Assembly (NCBI GenBank): GCA_965221505.1
Contig: CBDCSI010000001.1
Span: 744,001-808,000 of the forward strand
Direction: 5' to 3'
DNA length: 64,000 nt
Source: CAZPXZ01 sp965221505
GTDB taxonomy: Bacteria > Pseudomonadota > Alphaproteobacteria > Rhodobacterales > CAZPXZ01
Shown: positions 45,201-60,200 of the stretch, one piece after another
Numbering within the stretch: the first letter of the stretch is position 1
How the letters are laid out: every line of letters starts with the position of its first letter
Translations under genes and position numbers: made by a program
Notes under the pieces: model-generated
Database searches by the model: none
What the model saw: the letters and a program-made list of their open reading frames with translations, nothing else
What the model was told of the DNA's origin: nothing

Positions 45201-48200
45201 TTCGACGTGACCGCCTCGGGCGGCGATCTGGCCGGGCTGAACGACACCGTGACGCTGTCCTTCGCGCAGGGACAGGACGTCGAGGACCTGGCCGGCAACC
45301 CGTTGACGAACACGACGCCAGACGGAAAGAACGAGACTACGTACGCGGTGGACAACGCCGCGCCCGGCGTGGTGTCGATCGCGCGACAGACGCCGCCGAC
45401 GTCCCCCACGGACGCGGACAGCGTGACCTGGCGGGTGACGTTCTCCGAGAGCGTGAGCGAGGTGGACGAGACGGATTTCGGCGTAGGCGGCACGACCGCG
45501 ACGCTGGCGGTGGCCGCGAACGGGAGTTCGAACCGCGAATACGACGTGACCGCTTCGGGAGGCGACCTGCCCGGGCTGAACGACACCGTGAGGCTGTCCT
45601 TCGCGCAGGGACAGGACATTGCGGACCTGGCCGGCAACGCGCTGACGGAGACGACGCCGAGCGACAGGAACGAAGACACGTACGTCATGGACAATTCCGC
45701 GCCGGGCGTGGTCTCGATCGCGCGTCAGACGCCCTCCTCGTCGCCGACGAATGCGGACAGCTTGACCTGGCGGGTGACGTTCACCGAAGACGTGACAGGG
45801 GTGGACGAGACGGACTTCGGCGTAGACGGGACGACGGCGACGCTGGCGGTGACGGCGAACGGGAGTTCGACCCGCGAATACGACGTGACCGCATCGGGCG
45901 GCGATCTGGCCGGGCTGAACGGCACCGTGACGCTGTCCTTCGCGGACGGTCAAAACATCTTGAACCTGGCCGGAATCGCGTTGACCCACACGACGCCGAG
46001 CGGCACGAACGACGACGCGTACCTCGTCGACAACGCCGCCCCGGGCGTGGCTTCGATCGTCCGCCAGACGCCCTCTTCGTCGCCGACTGCTTCGGACAGC
46101 GTGACGTGGCGGGTGACGTTCTCCGAAGGCGTGAGCGAGGTGGACGAGTCGGACTTCGGCGTCGACGGGACGACGGCGACGCTGGCGGTTGCGGCGCACG
46201 GGAGTTCGACCCGCGAGTACGACGTGACGGCTTCGGGCGGCGATCTAGCCGGGTTGAACGACAAAGTGACGCTGTCCTTCGCGCAGGGACAGGACGTCGA
46301 GGACCTGGCCGGCAACGCGCTGGCGGGCACGACCCCGAGCGGGACGAACGACGACACCTACGTGATGGACAATTCCGCGCCGAGCGTAGTCTCGATCGTG
46401 CGTCAGACGCCCTCTTCGTCGCCGACTGCATCAGACAGCGTGACGTGGCGGGTGACGTTCTCCGAAGGCGTGACAGAGGTGGACGAGACGGACTTCGGCG
46501 TCGAAGGGACGACGGCGACGCTGGCGGTGACGGCGAACGGGGGCTCGAACCGCGAATACGACGTGACCGCCTCGGGCGGCGATTTGGCCGGGCTGAGCGA
46601 CACCGTGACGCTGTCCTTCGCGCAGGGACAGGACGTCGAGGATCTGGCCGGCAACGCGCTGGCGAGCACGGCCCCGAGCGGGACGAACGACGACACCTAC
46701 GTCATGGACAACACCGCGCCGGGCGTGGCTTCGATCGTGCGCCAGACTCCCTCCTCGTCGCCGACGGCTGCGGACAGCGTGACCTGGCGGGTGACGTTTT
46801 CCGAGGACGTGACAGAGGTGGACGAGACTGACTTCAAGGCGGACGGAACGACGGGGACGCTGGCGGTGACGGCGAACGGGAATTTGACCCGCGAATACGA
46901 CGTGACGGCCTCGGGTGGCGATCTGGCCGACCTGGACGACACGGTGACGCTGTCCTTCGCGAGCGTGCAGGACATCGAGGATCTGGCCGGCAACGCGCTG
47001 GCGAGCACGGCCCCGAGCGGCACGAACGAGAACGCCTACGTCATGGACAACACCGCGCCGGGCGTGGTCTCGATCGCGCGTCAGACGCCCTCTTCGTCGC
47101 CGACCGCCGCGGACAGCGTGACCTGGCGGGTGACGTTCTCGGAAGACGTGAGCGGGGTGGACGAATCGGACTTCGGCGTCGACGGTACGACGGCGACGCT
47201 GACGGTCGCGGCGAAGGGGAGTTCGACCCGCGAATACGACGTGACGGCCGCGGGCGGCGATCTGGCCGACCTGGACGACACGGTGACGCTTTCCTTCGCG
47301 CTCGGGCAAGACATTGCGGATCTCGCCGGCACCGCGCTGACGGGCACGACCCCGAGCGGGACCGACGACGACACGTTTGTCCTGGACAACACCGCACCGG
47401 GCGTGATTTCGATCGAACGCCAGACGCCCGCTTCGTCGCCGACTGCCGCGGACAGCGTGACGTGGCGGGTGACGTTCTCCGAGGCGGTGAACGCGGTCGA
47501 CGAGGAAGACTTCGGCGTCGACGGTACGACGGCGACGCTGACGGTCGCTGCGATCGGGAGTTCGGCCCGCGAGTACGACGTGACGGCTTCGGGCGGCGAC
47601 TTGGCCGGGCTGAACGACACCGTGACGCTGTCTTTCGCGCCGGGACAGGATATCGCGGATCCGGCCGGCAACGCGCTGGCGAGCACGGTCCCGAGCGGCA
47701 CGGACGACGGCACGTACGTCATGGACAACACCGCACCGGGCGTAGTTTCGATCGAGCGCCGAACGCCCTCGTCGTCGCCGACCGCCGCGGACAGCGTGAC
47801 CTGGCGGGTGACCTTCTCCGAGGGCGTGAGCGAGGCGGAAGAGACGGATTTCAGCGTGGACGGGACGACGGCGACGCTGGCGGTGACGGCGAACGGGAGT
47901 TCGACCCGCGAGTACGACGTGACGGCCTCGGGCGGCGATCTGGCCGACCTGGACGGGACGGTGACGCTGTCGTTCGCACCCGATCGGGACATCGAGGATC
48001 TCGCCGGCAACGCGCTGGCGAGCACGACTCCGAGCGGTGCCGACGACAGCACGTACGTCCTGGACAACACCGCACCGGGCGTGGTCTCCATCGCGCGTCA
48101 GACGCCGTCTTCGTCGCCGACCGCCGCGGACAGCGTGACCTGGCGGGTGACGTTCTCCGAAGCGGTGCGCGAGGTCGACGAGACGGACTTCGGCGTGGAC

Positions 48201-51200
48201 GGAACTACGGCGACGCTGACGGTAGCGGCGAACGGGAGTTCCGCCCGCGAATACGACGTGACCGCCTCGCAGGGCGATCTGGCCGGGCTGGACGGGACGG
48301 TGACGCTGTCGTTCGCACCCGATCGGGACGTCGAGGATCTGGCCGGCAACGCGCTGACGAACGGGACGCCGAGCGGTACGGACGACAGCGCCTACGTGCT
48401 CGACAATACCGCTCCGACCGTTTCCCTGAGCGGCGTGCCGACGCAAACGACCGGCGCGTTCACCGTCACCGTTACCTTCTCGGAGGAAGTGAACGGCTTC
48501 GAGGCCGGCGACTTGGCGACGACGGGAGGGACGGTGTCGGGTTTCGCGCAGAGTTCGGCTGACGACAGGGTGTACACGGCGACTGTTACGCCGAGCGCGA
48601 ACTATACGGTATCGATCGCCGCGGACTCGGCGCAGGATGCGGCGGGTCACGGCAATGCGGCCGTGTCGGCCTCCGGCCAATACGCGTCCGACGCCACTCC
48701 GCCGAGCGTAGTGTCGATCGCACGCCAGACGCCGGCGACGTCCCCCACGAACGCGGACAGCGTGACGTGGCGGGTGACGTTCTCCGAAGGCGTGAGAGAG
48801 GTGGACGCGTCGGACTTCCGCGTCGACGGGACGACGGCGACGTTGACGGTCGCGGCGAACGGGAGTTCGACCAGCGAATACGACGTGACGGCGTCGGGCG
48901 GCGATCTGGCCGGGCTGGACGCGACGGTTACGCTGTCCTTCGCGAGCGGGCAGGATATCGAGGATCTGGCCGGTATCGCGTTGACGAACACGACGCCGAG
49001 CGGGACTGACGACGACACGTTCGTCATGGACAATATCGCGCCGAATCCGGTCTCGATCGAGCGCCGGACGCCCCCGACGTCGCCGACCGCTGCGGACAGC
49101 GTTACATGGCGGGTGACCTTCTCGGAAGGAGTGAAGGGCGTCGACGACAAGGACTTCACCGTCGACGGGACGACGGCGACGTTTACGGTCGCGGCGGCCG
49201 GGAGTTCGACCAGCGAGTACGACGTGACGGCGTCGGGCGGCAACCTCGCCGATCTGAACGGAACGATCGCGCTCGGCTTCGCCGGCACGCAGGATATCGC
49301 GGACTCCGCCGGCAACGGGCTTTCGACCGCGGGTACGCCAAACCCGAACGACGTCACGTACTTGCTCGACAACGCGGCGCCGACGATTGCGAAGATCGAG
49401 CGGCAGGATCCGTCCGATTCGCCCACCGCCGCCGACACGGTGACCTGGCGGGTGACGTTCAGCGAAGCGGTGGTCGACGTGACCGACGGCGACTTCGCGG
49501 TGACCGAGATCGGAGCGGGTAGCGTGCCCCGGTCCGTGACGAAGCTCTCCGATACCGAATGGGACGTCGAGGCGTCGGGCGGCAACCTTGCGAGCCTGAA
49601 CGGAACGATCGAACTCGGCATCGCTAGCACGCAGGACATTGCCGATCTGGCGGGCAACGCGCTCTCGACCGCTGGGACACCGTCGCCGAACGAGACGACG
49701 TACGTGCTCGACAACACGGCTCCGACGGTCGCGAAAATCGAGCGGCAGACGCCGTCGACCTCGCCCACGAACGCGGATGCGGTGACTTGGCGGATCACCT
49801 TCTCCGAAGCGGTCGCGGACGTATCAGACGCCGACTTCACGGTGACCGGCGCGGGCGCGGTGTCCTGGACGGTGTCGAAGTCTTCCGATACCGAATGGGA
49901 CGTCCAGGCGTCGGGCGGCAACCTGGCCAACCTGAACGGAACGGTCACGCTCGGCTTCACCGCCGCGCAGGACATTGCGGATACGGCCGGCAACGCGCTC
50001 TCGGTCACGGGCACCCCATCGCCGAACGACGCGACGTTCCTGCTCGACAACACGGCGCCGACGGTCGCGAAGATCGAGCGTCAGGATCCTGACGCCTCGC
50101 CCACCGCCGCCGACACGCTGACCTGGCGGGTGACCTTCAGCGAAGCGGTCACGGACGTGACTGGCGGCGACTTCACGGTGACCGGTGCCGGGGCGGGAAC
50201 CGTGACGCGGACGGTGACGAAGCGTTCCGACACCGAATGGGACGTCGAGGCGTCTGGCGGCAACCTTGCGAGCCTGAACGGAACGATCGCGCTCGGCTTC
50301 GCCGGCACGCAGGACGTCGCGGATGCGGCCGGCAACGCGCTCTCGACCGCGGGGACGCCCAGCCCGAACGACGTCACCTACGTACTCGACAACGCGGCGC
50401 CGACGGTTGCGAAGATCGAGCGGCAGGATCCGAGCTCTTCGCCGACCGCCGAAGATGCGGTGACCTGGCGGGTGACCTTCTCGGAAGCGGTCGCGGACGT
50501 GTCTGACGGCGACTTCAAGGTGACCGGGACCGGAGCAGGTAGCGTAACCCGGACCGTGACGAAGTTCTCCGACACCGAATGGGACGTCGAGGCGTCGGGC
50601 GGCAACCTTGCGAGCCTGAACGGAACGATCGCGCTCGGCTTTGCCGGCACGCAGGACATCGCCGATCTGGCGGGCAACGCGCTCTCGACTGCGGGTACGC
50701 CCAGCCCGAACGAGACCACATACGCGCTCGACAACGCGGCGCCGGCGGTGGCGAAGATCGAGCGCCATGATCCGACCGATTCGCCGACCAACGGAGACAG
50801 GGTGACTTGGCGGGTGACCTTCTCCGAAGCGGTCGCGGGCGTGTCTGACGTCGACTTCACGGTCGCCGGAATCGGAGCAGGTAGCGTGACCCGGTCCGTG
50901 ACGAAACGCTCCGATACCGAATGGGACGTCGAGGCGTCGGGCGGCAACCTTGCGAGCCTGAACGGAACGATCGCGCTCGGCTTCGCCGGTACGCAGGACA
51001 TCGCCGATCTGGCGGGCAACGCGCTCTCGACTGCGGGTACGCCCAACCCGAACGAGTCCACATACGCGCTCGACAACACGGCGCCGGCGGTGGCGAAGAT
51101 CGAGCGGCAGGATCCGAGCTCCTCGCCGACCAACGGAGACAGGGTGACCTGGAGGGTGACCTTCTCCGAAGCGGTCGCGGGCGTGTCTGACGGCGACTTC

Positions 51201-54200
51201 ACGGTTACCGGAACCGGGGCTGGGACCGTGACGCGGACAGTGACGAAGCGCTCCGAGACGGAATGGGACGTCGAAGCCTCGGGCGGCAACCTTGCGGACC
51301 TGAACGGAACGATCGCGCTCGGCTTCGCCGGCACGCAGGGCATCGCCGATCTGGCGGGCAACGCGCTCTCGACTGCGGGTACGCCCAACCCGAACGAGTC
51401 CACATACGCGCTCGACAACACGGCGCCGGCGGTGGCGAAGATCGAGCGGCAGGAACCGAGCTCTTCGCCGACCAACGAAGACAGGGTGACCTGGAGGGTG
51501 ACCTTCTCCGAAGCGGTCGCCGGCGTGTCTGACGGCGACTTCACGGTTACCGGAACCGGGGCGGGGACCGTGACGCGGACAATTACGAAGCGCTCCGAGA
51601 CGGAATGGGACGTCGAAGCTTCGGGCGGCAACCTTGCGAGCCTGAACGGAACGATCACGCTCGGCTTCGCCGGCACACAGGACATTGCCGATCTGGCCGG
51701 CAACGCGCTTTCGACTGCGGGTACGCCCAGCCCGAACGACAACACGTTCGCGATCGAGAACACGGCGCCGACGGTGGCGAAGATCGAGCGTCAGACGCCG
51801 TCGACTTCGCCCACGAACGCGGATGCGGTGACCTGGCGAGTCACCTTCAGCGAGGATGTCGTCAACGTGGGCGACGCCGACTTCACGGTTACCGGAACCG
51901 GGGCTGGGACCGTGACGCGGACGGTGACGAAGCTCTCCGATACCGAGTGGGACGTCGAGGCTTCGGGCGGCAACCTTGCGAGCCTGAACGGAACGATCAC
52001 GCTCGGCTTCGCCGGCACGCAGGACATCGCCGACCCGGCCGGCAACGGGCTTTCGACCGCGGGTACGCCCAGCCCGAACGAGTCCACATACGCGCTCGAC
52101 AACGCAGCGCCGGCAGTGGCGAAGATCGAGCGCCATGATCCGACCGATTCGCCGACCAACGAAGACAGGGTGACTTGGCGGGTGACATTCTCCGAAGCGG
52201 TCGCGGGCGTGTCTGACGTCGACTTCACGGTCGCCGGAATCGGAGCGGGTAGCGTGACCCGGTCCGTGACGAAGCGCTCCGATACCGAATGGGACGTCGA
52301 GGCCTCGGGCGGCAACCTTGCGAGCCTGAACGGAACGATCGCGCTCGGCTTCGCCGGCACGCAGGACATCGCCGATCTGGCGGGCAACGCGCTCTCGACT
52401 GCGGGTACCCCCAACCCGAACGAGTCCACATACGCGCTCGACAACACGGCGCCGACGGTGGCGAAGTTCGAGCGCCAGGATCCGAGTTCTTCGCCGACCA
52501 ACGAAGACAGGGTGACCTGGCGGGTGACCTTCTCCGAAGCGGTCGCCGGCGTGTCTGACGTCGACTTCACGGTTTCCGGAACCGGGGCGGGGACCGTGAC
52601 GCGGACAGTGACGAAGCGCTCCGACACGGAATGGGACGTCGAAGCCTCGGGCGGCAACCTTGCGAGCCTGAACGGAACGATCGCGCTCGGCTTCGCCGGC
52701 ACGCAGGACATCGCCGATCTGGCCGGCAACGCGCTTTCGACGGCGGGTACGCCCAGCCCGAACGACAACACGTTCGCGATCGAGAACACGGCGCCGACGG
52801 TGGCGAAGATCGAGCGACAGACGCCGTCGACTTCGCCCACGAACGCGGATGCGGTGACCTGGCGGATCACCTTCAGCGAGGATGTCGTCAACGTGGGCGA
52901 CGCCGACTTCACGGTTACCGGAATCGGGGCGGGGACCGTGACGCGGACGGTGACGAAGCTCTCCGATACCGAGTGGGACGTCGAGGCCTCGGGCGGCAAC
53001 CTTGCGAGCCTGAACGGAACGATCGCGCTCGGCTTCGCCGGCACGCAGGACATCGCCGACCCGGCCGGCAATGGTCTTTCGACCGCGGGTACGCCCATCC
53101 CGAACGAGAACACGTTCGTCATCGAGAACACGGCGCCGACGGTTGCGAAGATCGAGCGGCAGGATCCGTCCGATTCGCCCACCAACGCCGACAGGGTGAC
53201 TTGGCGGGTGACGTTCAGCGAAGCGGTGATCGACGTGACCGACGGCGACTTCACGGTCACCGGGATCGGAGCGGGTAGCGTGACCCGGTCCGTGACGAAA
53301 CTCTCCGATACCGAATGGGGCGTCGAGGCGTCGGGCGGCAACCTTGCGAGCCTGAACGGAACGATCACGCTCGGCTTCGCCGGCACGCAGGACATCGCCG
53401 ATCTGGCCGGCAACGCGCTTTCGACTGCGGGTACGCCCAGCCCGAACGACATCACGTACGTGCTCGACAACACGTCTCCGACGGTTGCGAAGATCGAGCG
53501 GCAGGATCCGGACGTCTCGCCCACCAATGCCGACACGGTGACCTGGCGGGTGACGTTCAGCGAAGCGGTAACGGACGTAACCGACGTCGACTTTACGGTG
53601 ACCGGGACGGGGGCGGGAACGGTGACGCGGACGGTGACGAAGCGCTCCGATACCGAGTGGGACGTCGAAGCGTCAGGCGGCAACCTGGCCGACCTGAACG
53701 CCACGGTAACGTTCGGCCTTGCGAGCGACCTCGATATCGCGGATGCGGCCGGCAACGCGCTCTCGACCTCCGGCACTCCGTCGCCGAACGAGAACACGTA
53801 CGTCTTAGACAACGCGGCGCCGACGGTTGCGAAGATCGAGCGGCAGGATCCGGGCGTCTCGCCCACCAATGCCGACACGGTGACCTGGCGGGTGACGTTC
53901 AGCGAAGCGGTTTCTGACGTGACCGAAGCCGACTTCACGGTGACCGGGACCGGTGCGGGAACGGTGACTCGGACGGCGTCGAAGAATTCCGATACCGAAT
54001 GGGACGTGAAGGCATCGGGCGGCAACCTCGCCGACCTGCACGGAACGATCGAGCTCGGCTTCGCCGCCGCGCAGGACATTGCCGATCTGGCGGGCAACGC
54101 GCTTTCGACCGCGGGGACGCCCAGCCCGAACGAGACCTCGTACGCGCTCGACAACACGGCGCCGACGGTCTCGAAGATCGAGCGGCAGGATCCGGACGCC

Positions 54201-57200
54201 TCGCCCACCAATGCCGACACCTTGACCTGGCGGGTGACGTTCAGCGAGGCGGTGACAGACGTGACCGGCGGGGACTTCACGGTAACGGGGGCGGGGAGCG
54301 TGAGCCGGACGGTGACGAAGCGCTCCGATTCGGAGTGGGACGTCGAAGCCTCGGGCGGCAACCTCGCCGACCTGAACGCGACCGTCACTCTCGGATTCGC
54401 GAGCGACCGCGACATCGTCGATGCGGCCGGAAACGCGCTCTCGACCGCCGCAACGCCCAGCCCGAACGAGACCGCGTTCGTACTCGACAACGCCGCGCCG
54501 ACTGTCTCGAAGATCGAACGGCTGGATCCGACGAGTTCGCCGACCAGCGAGGACTCGGTGACCTGGCGAGTGACCTTCAGCGAAGCGGTGGTCGCCGTAA
54601 CCGACGTCGACTTCACCGTGACCGGAACGGGAGCGGGAGACGTCACCCGGACCGTGTCGAAGCGCTCGGATACCGAATGGGACGTGGAAGCGTCGGGCGG
54701 CAACCTCGCCGAACTCAACGATACGATCACGCTGGGGTTCGCCGGCGACCGCGACATCGCCGATTCGGCGGGCAACGCCCTATCGACCGCCGGGACGCCC
54801 GACCCCAACGACAACACCTTCGAGCTGGAGAACGGGGCGCCGACGGTTTCGAAGATCGAACGCCACGATCCGGGGACCTCGCCCACCAATGCGGATGCGG
54901 TGACCTGGCGCCTCACCTTCAGCGAGGAAGTGGTCAACGTGAGCGGCGACGACTTCACGGTCACCGGAACGGGAGCCGGAGATCCGGCGATCGAAGTCTC
55001 GAGGAGCTCGGATTCGGTCTGGGACGTGACGGCGTCGGGCGGCAAGCTCGCCGACCTCGACGCGACCGTCACGCTCGGCTTCGCCGGTACGCAGGACATC
55101 GAGGATCCGGCCGGCAACGCGCTTTCGACCGCCGGGACGCCCAGCCCCAACGAAAACGCCTACGTCCTGGACAACGAGGCGCCGACGCTGGATCGGGTGT
55201 CGCGCAAGACGCCGCGCGTCGCCCGAACCTCCGCCGACGAAGTCATCTGGAGCGTGCATTTCGGCGAGGATCTGGAGAACGTCGACAAGAGCGACTTCGT
55301 CGTGAGCGGCGCCGGCAGCGTCTCCGTGGAGGTGACCGCGACCCGAAGGACTTCGACCTTCGACGTGAAGGCCTCGGGCGGCAACCTGGCCGGGATGAAC
55401 GGCACCGTCACCCTCTCCTTCGCCGGTACGCAAGACGTAGCCGATCCGGCCGGCAACCGGCTTTCGACCGCCACGACGCCGACGACCTACGAGAATTCCT
55501 ACGTCATCGACAACGCGGCGCCGAGGGTCGCCGGGATCGAACGCCACGATCCCGCCGGCTCGCCGACCAATGCGGATGCGGTGACCTGGCGCGTCACCTT
55601 CAGCGAGGAAGTGGTCAACGTGAGCGGGGGCGACTTCACGGTTTCCGGGACGGGCATCGGCGCCGTCGACGTCTCGGTGACGGAGGAAAGCGCCTCGGAG
55701 TGGGACGTGAAGGCCTCGGGCGGCGACCTGGCGAACCTGAACGCCACGATCACGCTCGGCATCGCCGGCGGCCAGGATATCGAGGACGCGGCGGGCAACG
55801 CGCTCTCGACCGCCGGCACGCCGGACCCGAACGAAATCGCGTTCGAGATCGAGAACGCCGCGCCGACGGTCTCGAAGGTCGAACGCCAGACGCCTTCGAC
55901 TTCGCCCACCAGCGCGGACGCGGTGACCTGGCGGGTGACCTTCAGCGAGGACGTCGTCAACGTCACCGACGACGACTTCACGGTGACGGGGACGGGCGCG
56001 GGGACCGTGACGCGGACGGTAACGAAGCGCTCAGACTCGGAATGGGAGGTGAGGGCGTCGGGCGGCAATCTGGCGAACCTGAACGCCACGGTCACGCTCG
56101 GATTCGCCGGCGGCCAAGATATAGAGGATAGGGCCGGCAACCGTCTCTCGACCGTCGGGACGCCCAGCCCGAACGACAACACCTTCGCGATCGAGAACAC
56201 TGCGCCGACGGTTTCGAAGATCGAGCGGCAGAACCCGGAAGATTCGCCGACCAACGCGGACGCGGTGACTTGGCGGGTCACTTTCAGCGAAGACGTCGTC
56301 GACGTGTCCGGCGGCGACTTCACTGTCTCGGGCGCCGGCGCGGTTACGAAGGCGGTGATCAGGCACACGGACTCGGAATGGGACGTGAAGGCGTCGGGCG
56401 GCACTTTGGCCAACCTGAACGGCACCGTCACCCTCGGTTTCGCCGACGGACAAGACATCGCGGACCTGGCGGGCAACCGGCTCTCGACCTCAGGAACTCC
56501 CAGCCCGAACGAGACTTCGTTCGCGATCGAGAACACGGCGCCGACGGTTTCCGGGATCGAGCGTCGGACACCTTCGACCTCCCCCACCAACGCGGACGCG
56601 GTTACCTGGCGTGTCACCTTTAGCGAGGACGTCGTCAACGTGAGCGACGGCGACTTCACGGTTTCCGGGACGGGCATCGGCGCCGTCGCCGTCTCGGTGA
56701 CGGAGGAGAGCGCCTCCGAGTGGGACGTACAGGCTTCGGGCGGCAATCTGGCCAGTCTGGAGGGCACGATCACCCTCGGTTTCGCCTCCGACGGGGACAT
56801 CGAGGATCTGGCCGGCAACGCGCTCTCGACCGCTGGTACGCCCGTCCCGAACGAGATCACGTTCGCGCTCGACAACGCGGCGCCGACGGTCTCGAAGATC
56901 GAACGCCGGACGCCGTCGACGTCGCCGACGTCCGCGGACGAGGTGACCTGGCGCGTGACCTTCAGCGAAGACGTGGAGAACGTGTCCGCCGGGGACTTCA
57001 GCGTCTCCGGCGCCGGAGCCGCCTCGCTCACGGTGTCGGACGACGACGGTTCGAATGCCGTGTATGACGTTCGGGCCTCGGGCGGCAATCTGGCCGGGCT
57101 CACCGGCACCGTGACCCTCGAGTTCCGCAGCGGACAAGATATCGTCGACGCGGCAGGCAACGCATTGTCGACCGCCGGGACGCCAAGCCCGAACGACAAC

Positions 57201-60200
57201 GCCTACGTGCTCGACAATACGGCGCCGACGGTCTCGAAAGTCGAGCGCGAGACGCCCTCGACCTCGCCGACCGCCGCGGACTCGGTGACCTGGCGGGTGA
57301 CCTTCAGCGAAGCCGTGGTCGACGTGGACAAGGACGACTTCACGGTGACGGGGGCGGGCGCAGGGATCGTTACGCGGACGGTGACGAAACGCTCCGAATC
57401 GGAGTGGGACGTGACTGCGTCAGGCGGCAGTCTGGCGAACCTGAACGGGACGGTCACGGTCGGCTTCGCCGGCGGGCAGGACATTGCGGATGCGGTGGGC
57501 AACAGGCTCTCGACCTCCGGAACGCCCAGCCCGAACGACCGCACCTTCGTGCTAGACAACACGGCGCCGAGCGTGTCGAGGATCGAACGCCACGATCCCG
57601 CGGCTTCTCCGACCAACGCGGACTCGGTCACTTGGCGGGTTACCTTCAGCGAGGACGTGAAGAACGTGGACGGCGCCGACTTTACGGTCTCCGGCGCCGG
57701 AAGCGTGACCCGGACGGTGACGAGGGTCTCGGCTTCCGTATGGGACGTGAAGGCGTCGGACGGCAATCTCGCCAACCTGAACGCTACCGTCACGCTCGGC
57801 TTCGCGACCGGACGGGACATCGTCGATTTGGTCGGCAACGGTCTCTCGACCGCCGGTACGCCCGACCCGAACGAGAGAGCCTACGCGATCGAAAACTCGG
57901 TGCCGACGGTCTCGAAGATCGAGCGCCGCGATCCGGCCGCGTCGCCGACGAACGCGGACCGCGTGACCTGGCGGGTGACCTTCAGCGAATCGGTGGAGAA
58001 CGTCGGTTCGGCCGACTTCACGGTCACCGGGACGGGCGCGGGAGCCGTGACGCGGACGGTGACGAGGGTCGCCGGGACGACGGTCGCCGATTCGGTGTAC
58101 GACGTGCAGGCGTCGGGCGGCAATCTCGCAGGCCTGAACGCGACGGTCACCCTCGGCTTCGCGACGGACCAGGACATCGAGGACAAGGCGGGCAACGGTC
58201 TCTCGACCGTCGGTACGCCCGACCCGAACGAGAACGTCTACACGCTGGACAACGCCGCCCCGACGGTTGCGAAGATTGAGCGCCATACGCCCTCGAGTTC
58301 GCCGACCGCCTCGGACCGGGTTACGTGGCGGGTCACCTTCAGCGAAACCGTCGTCGAAGTGGACGAGACCGACTTCGCCGTATCCGGCTCCGATCTCGGC
58401 AACGTGACCCTGTCGGTTTCCGGCCGCGGCGACGTCCGGGACGTGCAGGCGTCGGGCGGCAACCTGGCCGACTTAAACGGGACGATCACGCTGGGCTTCG
58501 CTTCCGGTCGGAATATCGAGGATCCCGCAGGTAACGCGCTCTCGACCGCCGGGACGCCCGACCCCGACGACAGGACCTTCACGATCGACAACGCGGCGCC
58601 GACCGTTCGGATCAGCGGCGTGCCGATCCGCACCACCGGCGCGTTCACCGTGACCTTCGCGTTCTCGGAGCCGACGACCGGCTTCGACGCGAGCGACGTC
58701 AGCGTGAGCGGAGGCACGAAGGGCGCGTTTGCCGAGACGACGGCGAATCGGACTTGGACGCTGGTCGTCACGCCCGACGCCCATTACAGCGTCTCGCTCG
58801 GCGCCGGCGTGGCGAACGACCTCGCCGGAATCGGCAACCAGGCGTCCGAAACCGTCTCCGGCTACTACACCGAAGACAATACCGGTCCGAGGCTCGCGTC
58901 GATCGTGCGGTCGAACCCGACCTCCGAATACACCAACGGCAGCGCGGCGACCTGGCGGGTGACCTTCGACGAGGAGGTCACCGGCGTAGACGCGGACGAC
59001 TTTGCCGTCTCCGGCGGCGGCAACGTGAGCGTTGCGGCCGCACAGGCGACGGTGGGCGGCAAGGCGTCGAAGAGAGCGTACGACGTGTCGATCTCCGGCG
59101 GCAGCCTGGCGACGACGAACGGAACGGTGTCGCTCGGTCTCGCGTCGGGCGCGACGATCCGCGACTACGTGGAGAACGCGCTGACGGATCGCTCGCTGCC
59201 GTCCGGCGGCGCTGCCGAGAACGCGTACGTCTTCGATCATCAGTCGCCCACGGTACGCATCACGGGTCTGCCGCTGAAGCCGGTGCGGACCTTTACCGCC
59301 ACCGTCACGTTCTCCGAGCCAGTTTCCGGCTTCGACGCCTCGGACATCGAGCTGACGAACGGCATCAAGGGACGTCTCGCCGAAGCCACGGCCGGCACGG
59401 TCTGGAGGTTGCCGGTTACCCGAACCAGCCGCGAGGAAGTCACGCTCATGGTGCCGGCCGGCGCTGCGCAGGATCGCGCCGGCAACCCGAACCTCGAGTC
59501 CGGGCAGGGCCTGGTGAGCCGGATCGACCCGATCGAGCGGCAGGTCGTGAAGCAGTCGGTGGCCGGCGCCGTGCAAGCGGCATCCGCCAGTGCGGCGGCG
59601 ACCGTCGGCGTTCGTTTCGACGCGCCCGTGTCCGGTCTCGGGTCCGTGACGCTGGCCGGAGAAACCGTAACCTTCGGGGGAACCGATGCCGGCGGGCACG
59701 ACGGAATCGGTAGCGCGGTCGGCGAGGATCGGTTTGCGATCCCGCGGAACGGCGGAACGGCTTCGCCGAACCCGTTCGAGGACGGGAAGGGCGTGGACAG
59801 CGACGCGCTCCTCGGCGAGAGCGCCTTCGAGCTTCGTCTCGGCGCCGCCCCCGGCGACGGCGGAGGCCTGACGCGCGTGTCGATCTGGGGCCGGGGGGAT
59901 CTCGGCCGGTTCGAAGGCGAATCGGAGGGTTCCCGGTACGACGGATCGGCGAAGGCCGGCTGGCTCGGAGCGGACACGCGATTGCGGAGCGATCTCCTGT
60001 TCGGGTTCGCGGTGTCCCGGAGCCTGTCCGATTCCGAATACGAACTCGACACGGGCACCGGCACGGGCGACGTGGACGCTTCGATCACCGCTCTCTGGCC
60101 GTATCTGCAATTCGGCGACCGGACGGGAGGCCGCTTGCAGGTGATCCTCGGTGCGGGGCGAGGGGAAGTGACCCATCGACCCTCCGGGCGGGAGGTCGAA

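Noticed and set aside
13605..59535. Regularly spaced repeats resembling a CRISPR array or satellite DNA
   Set aside because: The period is 339-342 bp (or 288 bp for B), repeats are diverged, and the whole array is one open coding frame with conserved Ig-like motifs.
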